Assembly: GCA_039925865.1 (NCBI GenBank)
Contig: JBDSYA010000025.1
Coordinates: 1-8,538, forward strand
DNA from: JBDSYA01 sp039925865
Lineage (GTDB): Bacteria > Bacteroidota > Ignavibacteria > Tepidaquicellales > Tepidaquicellaceae
Direction of reading: 5' to 3'
Length of the DNA: 8,538 bases
The notes beneath the pieces were generated by a model, which saw only the letters and a list, made by a program, of their open reading frames with translations, did not search any database and had not been told where the DNA came from. Made by a program: the position numbers and the translations under genes. Below, piece after piece: positions 6,698-8,538 of the stretch (positions are counted from its first letter, which is position 1; the number at the start of each line of letters is the position of its first letter).

Positions 6698-8013
6698 TCA
6701 CTTCAAAAGTATCATTCTCTTTGTATCAATTATATTTCCATCAACCCACAGTTTATACAAATACACCCCGCTCGGAAAGTCCGAAGCGTTCCATTCGACA
6801 TTGTAAACTCCTGCTGGCTTGATTTCATTGACGAGTGTTGCAACTTCATTTCCGAGAATATCATAAACTTTCAATCGCACGAACCCCCCATTCCCCCCTT
6901 TTTTTTCAAAGGGGGGATTAAGGGGGTTGCGTAATTGATAATTGTGTTTGGATTAAATGGATTCGGATAATTTTGTGAAAGAAAATATTTATCGGGAATT
7001 TCAGATGATGTGTTTGAGAAGTTAGTTAGAATTCCGCCTGTTGTTGTTTTTAAAATTGTTCCGCTGTCGCCGACTACATAGCCTGTAAGAGAGTCTGTGA
7101 AATATATTGAACGATAATGAACTCCTGCCTGAGGATTAGTTTGATCTATCCAATCTATTCCACCGTTTGTTGTTGCCTGAATTGTTCTATACTCACCCGC
7201 AGCCCAACCTTTGGATTTGTTAATGAAATATAATGAATAGATAACTGTTCCCGTACCACTCGGGAAAATGGTTAGCCAATTGTTTCCTCCGTTTGTGGAT
7301 CTGAAAATAGATGGAACTGAAAAACCAGAATAAGCTGACATCCATCCATTTAAAGAATCAATGAAATAGACTGCATCAACAGTTCGATTGGTTGAAAATT
7401 GATGTGTCCAATTTATTCCACCGTTAGTTGTTTTATCGAGTTCTTCAGTTGCTAAAACATCATATCCATTTATGCTCCACCCCGTATTTGGATTGATAAA
7501 AAATATGAACTTTGTATAAGTTTCGCCATCAACAGTTTGAAGAGAATCCCAGGTGAATCCTCCATTTACGGTTTTGTAAATTTTATTTTGTAGTGTAAAC
7601 GAATTATTTATTCCCCCCAAAAACCCAATACTATCATTTACAAAAAAAACAGAAGTAAAGTTCATAGAAGAACTGATCATATTCAATTGTCCCCATGTAG
7701 CTCCTTCATCAGTACTTTTCAAAGTGAGTCCGCTATCACCAACTGCAAAACAGATATTTGCAGGTGTAATAGATAATGAATACAAATTATTTTGATACTC
7801 TATTGGCTGTTGAACCCAACTAATTCCTCCATTGGTCGTTCGGAGAATTTTTCCCGAATTGCCTACACAAACTCCGGTTTGGGAATTTATAAACTTGACT
7901 GAATTCAGCTTGGTATTTACACCGCTGTTTTGTTGAATCCAACCTGATTGGGAGTAACTTAGCCTAGTAAATGCAAAAGCAACAAAGAAAAATATTTCTA
8001 CCCTTAAAATCAA
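6698..8013 (-). CDS. Seven-blade Ycf48/BNR-like beta-propeller with T9SS sorting domain, frame interrupted near the 3' end
   Basis: Read on the minus strand, 8013 to 6871 is open (380 residues); after a -1 shift near 6899-6906 it continues to TGA at 6698, giving about 438 residues. The N-terminus is signal-like (hydrophobic FFFVAFAF, then SYSQSG). Seven repeats follow, each with a 'F.....G...G..G.I..T.NGG..W' pattern (e.g. TGVCVGNSGKILRTTNGG, IGFLGG...KTVNGGFTW, LTGYVVGDSGTILKTTTGG), typical of Ycf48/sialidase-like propellers. Residues ~342-361 start a T9SS type A tail (SQNYPNPFNPNTI), which resumes after the break as VRLKVYDILGNEV, NEIKPAGVYNVEWNASDF and PSGVYLYKL, ending KRMILLK. It is expected to be a secreted or surface protein; its ligand is unknown. 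Its only canonical-type start is TTG at 8013; no ATG or GTG follows the upstream stop. It lies 45 bases after the neighbouring gene on the same strand. The break may be real (pseudogene, slippage) or a sequencing error. Confidence 0.8.
6882..6928 (-). repeat. Second copy of the C-run/G-run palindromic element, inside the T9SS sorting domain
   Basis: On the minus strand the unit reads AACCCCCTTAAT, a C6 run, TTTG, A8, a G6 run, AAT, G6 and TT (47 bp). The two halves are inverted with small mismatches, leaving the A-rich part in the loop. It shares the AACCCCC(C)TTAATCCCCC start with the purL copy. In the frame that leads into VRLKVYD it encodes PLNPPFEKKGG then NGGF, parallel to PLNPPFKEGG and EGGF in PurL. 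It interrupts the sorting domain between NTIINY and VRLKVYDILG. Confidence 0.82.
6898..6906 (-). other. Frameshift point: A8 run forming an A-AAA-AAG slippery heptamer
   Basis: In the upstream frame the minus-strand codons are TTG AAA AAA AAG GGG, so the heptamer A AAA AAG (6904-6898) sits in the X-XXY-YYZ phase of the dnaX-type -1 slip site. Slipping back one base gives AAA AAA GGG GGG AAT GGG GGG TTC GTG and enters the frame of the T9SS tail. One extra A in the run would do the same. Whether slippage occurs is not shown. Confidence 0.5.
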
Positions 8014-8058
8014 ATTTAATTTTTTATAAAACTTTCTTAATTGAAAAGATCTTGATTT

Positions 8059-8538
8059 TTATTTTAAAAGAGGATCGATTATTCCCTGATAATTGTAACC
8101 CGGATCACTTGTTGTTGTTCCAACTCCAACTTTTAAGATTATTTTTGTATCATCAATGTCGTAATTTCCAAATAAACCATAATTTTTGACCTCTATAGAG
8201 GTTCCGCTTCCTAGTGAAATTATATTCCCATTTTGATTTCCTGCAATTATCTTAACTCTATTTAAAGTTAATTTTGGAGAAGTAGTTGCCAATAATATTC
8301 CTTTAGCAGAAGTAGATGTACTCTTGTTTTTGATTTTAGCATTTTTTAGGACAAAATTTCCGGGATTTGTACTACTTCCAAAAGAATAAACTACTTGAGA
8401 GGAATTTCCTTCAATATAATTTACATCAATTGTTATTTGATCATTAGAATCATTTAATCCTAAAGTGCTTACACTGGAATCAGTACCTTCACTTATCATT
8501 TCATTACATTTTATATAGCCTTTTGTACTGCCCCCCAC
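8059..8538 (-). CDS. C-terminal part of a probable beta-helix/surface repeat protein (5' end outside window)
   Basis: The frame is open from the right edge to TAA at 8061-8059, with 160 visible codons including the stop. The GTG at the very edge is probably internal, so the gene starts beyond the window. I do not recognise a family. The sequence has short alternating strand-like segments rich in N, S, T, G, V and I (QITIDVNYIEG, NFVLKNAKIKN, LTLNRVKIIAGN, GNIISLGSGTSIEVKN), as in right-handed beta-helix rungs of phage tail spikes or surface adhesins. It ends in YNYQGIIDPLLK and has no T9SS tail, signal or cysteine pattern beyond one visible Cys. It lies 45 bases upstream of the propeller gene, in the same strand and frame, so the two may be co-transcribed. 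An uninterrupted fusion is unlikely because the propeller begins with its own signal-like segment. Confidence 0.6.
   Translation of the reverse strand: MGGSTKGYIKCNEMISEGTDSSVSTLGLNDSNDQITIDVNYIEGNSSQVVYSFGSSTNPGNFVLKNAKIKNKSTSTSAKGILLATTSPKLTLNRVKIIAGNQNGNIISLGSGTSIEVKNYGLFGNYDIDDTKIILKVGVGTTTSDPGYNYQGIIDPLLK

Noticed and set aside
6653..6934. A 93-codon plus-strand frame opposite the end of the propeller gene
   Set aside because: It is antisense to a recognisable T9SS tail and to the palindromic repeat; the NFQSHEPPIPPFFFKGG-like end is just the repeat read on the other strand.
8059..8538. Beta-helix frame and propeller as one gene split by a stop codon, since they share a frame
   Set aside because: The propeller begins with a signal-like segment after a 45-base AT-rich gap, which fits two separate genes better than a broken fusion.
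1..8538. CRISPR array, tRNA, rRNA or a complete defence or secretion system
   Set aside because: No spaced direct repeats, no cloverleaf or rRNA-like segments, and no nuclease, transposase or integrase genes were seen; the T9SS-related genes are cargos, not machinery.

Overview
The window looks like a chromosomal segment from a Bacteroidota/Ignavibacteriota-type bacterium (FCB group). The main evidence is two separate genes ending in type IX secretion (T9SS) sorting domains with the 'SQNYPNPFNP' signature, which is common in Ignavibacteria and relatives. Supporting signs are low GC, A/T-rich leaders without clear Shine-Dalgarno sequences, and a class of seven-blade 'GW..QNSG' propellers typical of such genomes. 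Lineage is inferred from these hallmarks, not from a marker phylogeny.

Layout: (1) 3-566 (+), the C-terminal end of a secreted T9SS cargo, closed by a strong intrinsic terminator (594-629). (2) 630-1046, a gene-free stretch packed with repeat debris, including a 189-bp element with 38-bp terminal inverted repeats flanked by TA. (3) 1047-3377 (+), purL (FGAM synthase subunit II), which carries a 57-bp palindromic repeat inserted in frame. (4) 3495-5036 (+), a class A FAD monooxygenase with a thioredoxin-like tail. (5) 5135-5803 and 5800-6618 (+), an exported, probably barrel-like protein translationally coupled to an MlaE-type lipid-transport permease, with no MlaF/MlaD next to it. (6) A short convergent intergenic region with a heptamer tandem repeat. 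(7) 6698-8013 (-), a seven-blade Ycf48/BNR-like propeller with a T9SS tail, whose reading frame is broken exactly inside a second copy of the palindromic element. (8) 8059-8538 (-), the C-terminal end of a probable beta-helix protein running off the right edge.

The genes do not form one pathway. They are a mix of housekeeping (purine synthesis), envelope lipid transport, a redox enzyme and secreted surface proteins. The most interesting theme is a small C-run/G-run palindromic repeat family that sits inside two protein-coding genes. In purL it is 57 bp (19 codons) and keeps the frame. In the propeller gene it is 47 bp, one base short of a codon multiple, and it contains an A8 run forming an A-AAA-AAG slippery heptamer. 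A -1 shift there would restore the complete T9SS sorting domain. This may be a decayed gene, a homopolymer sequencing error, phase variation or frameshift/slippage-controlled secretion; the sequence alone cannot decide.
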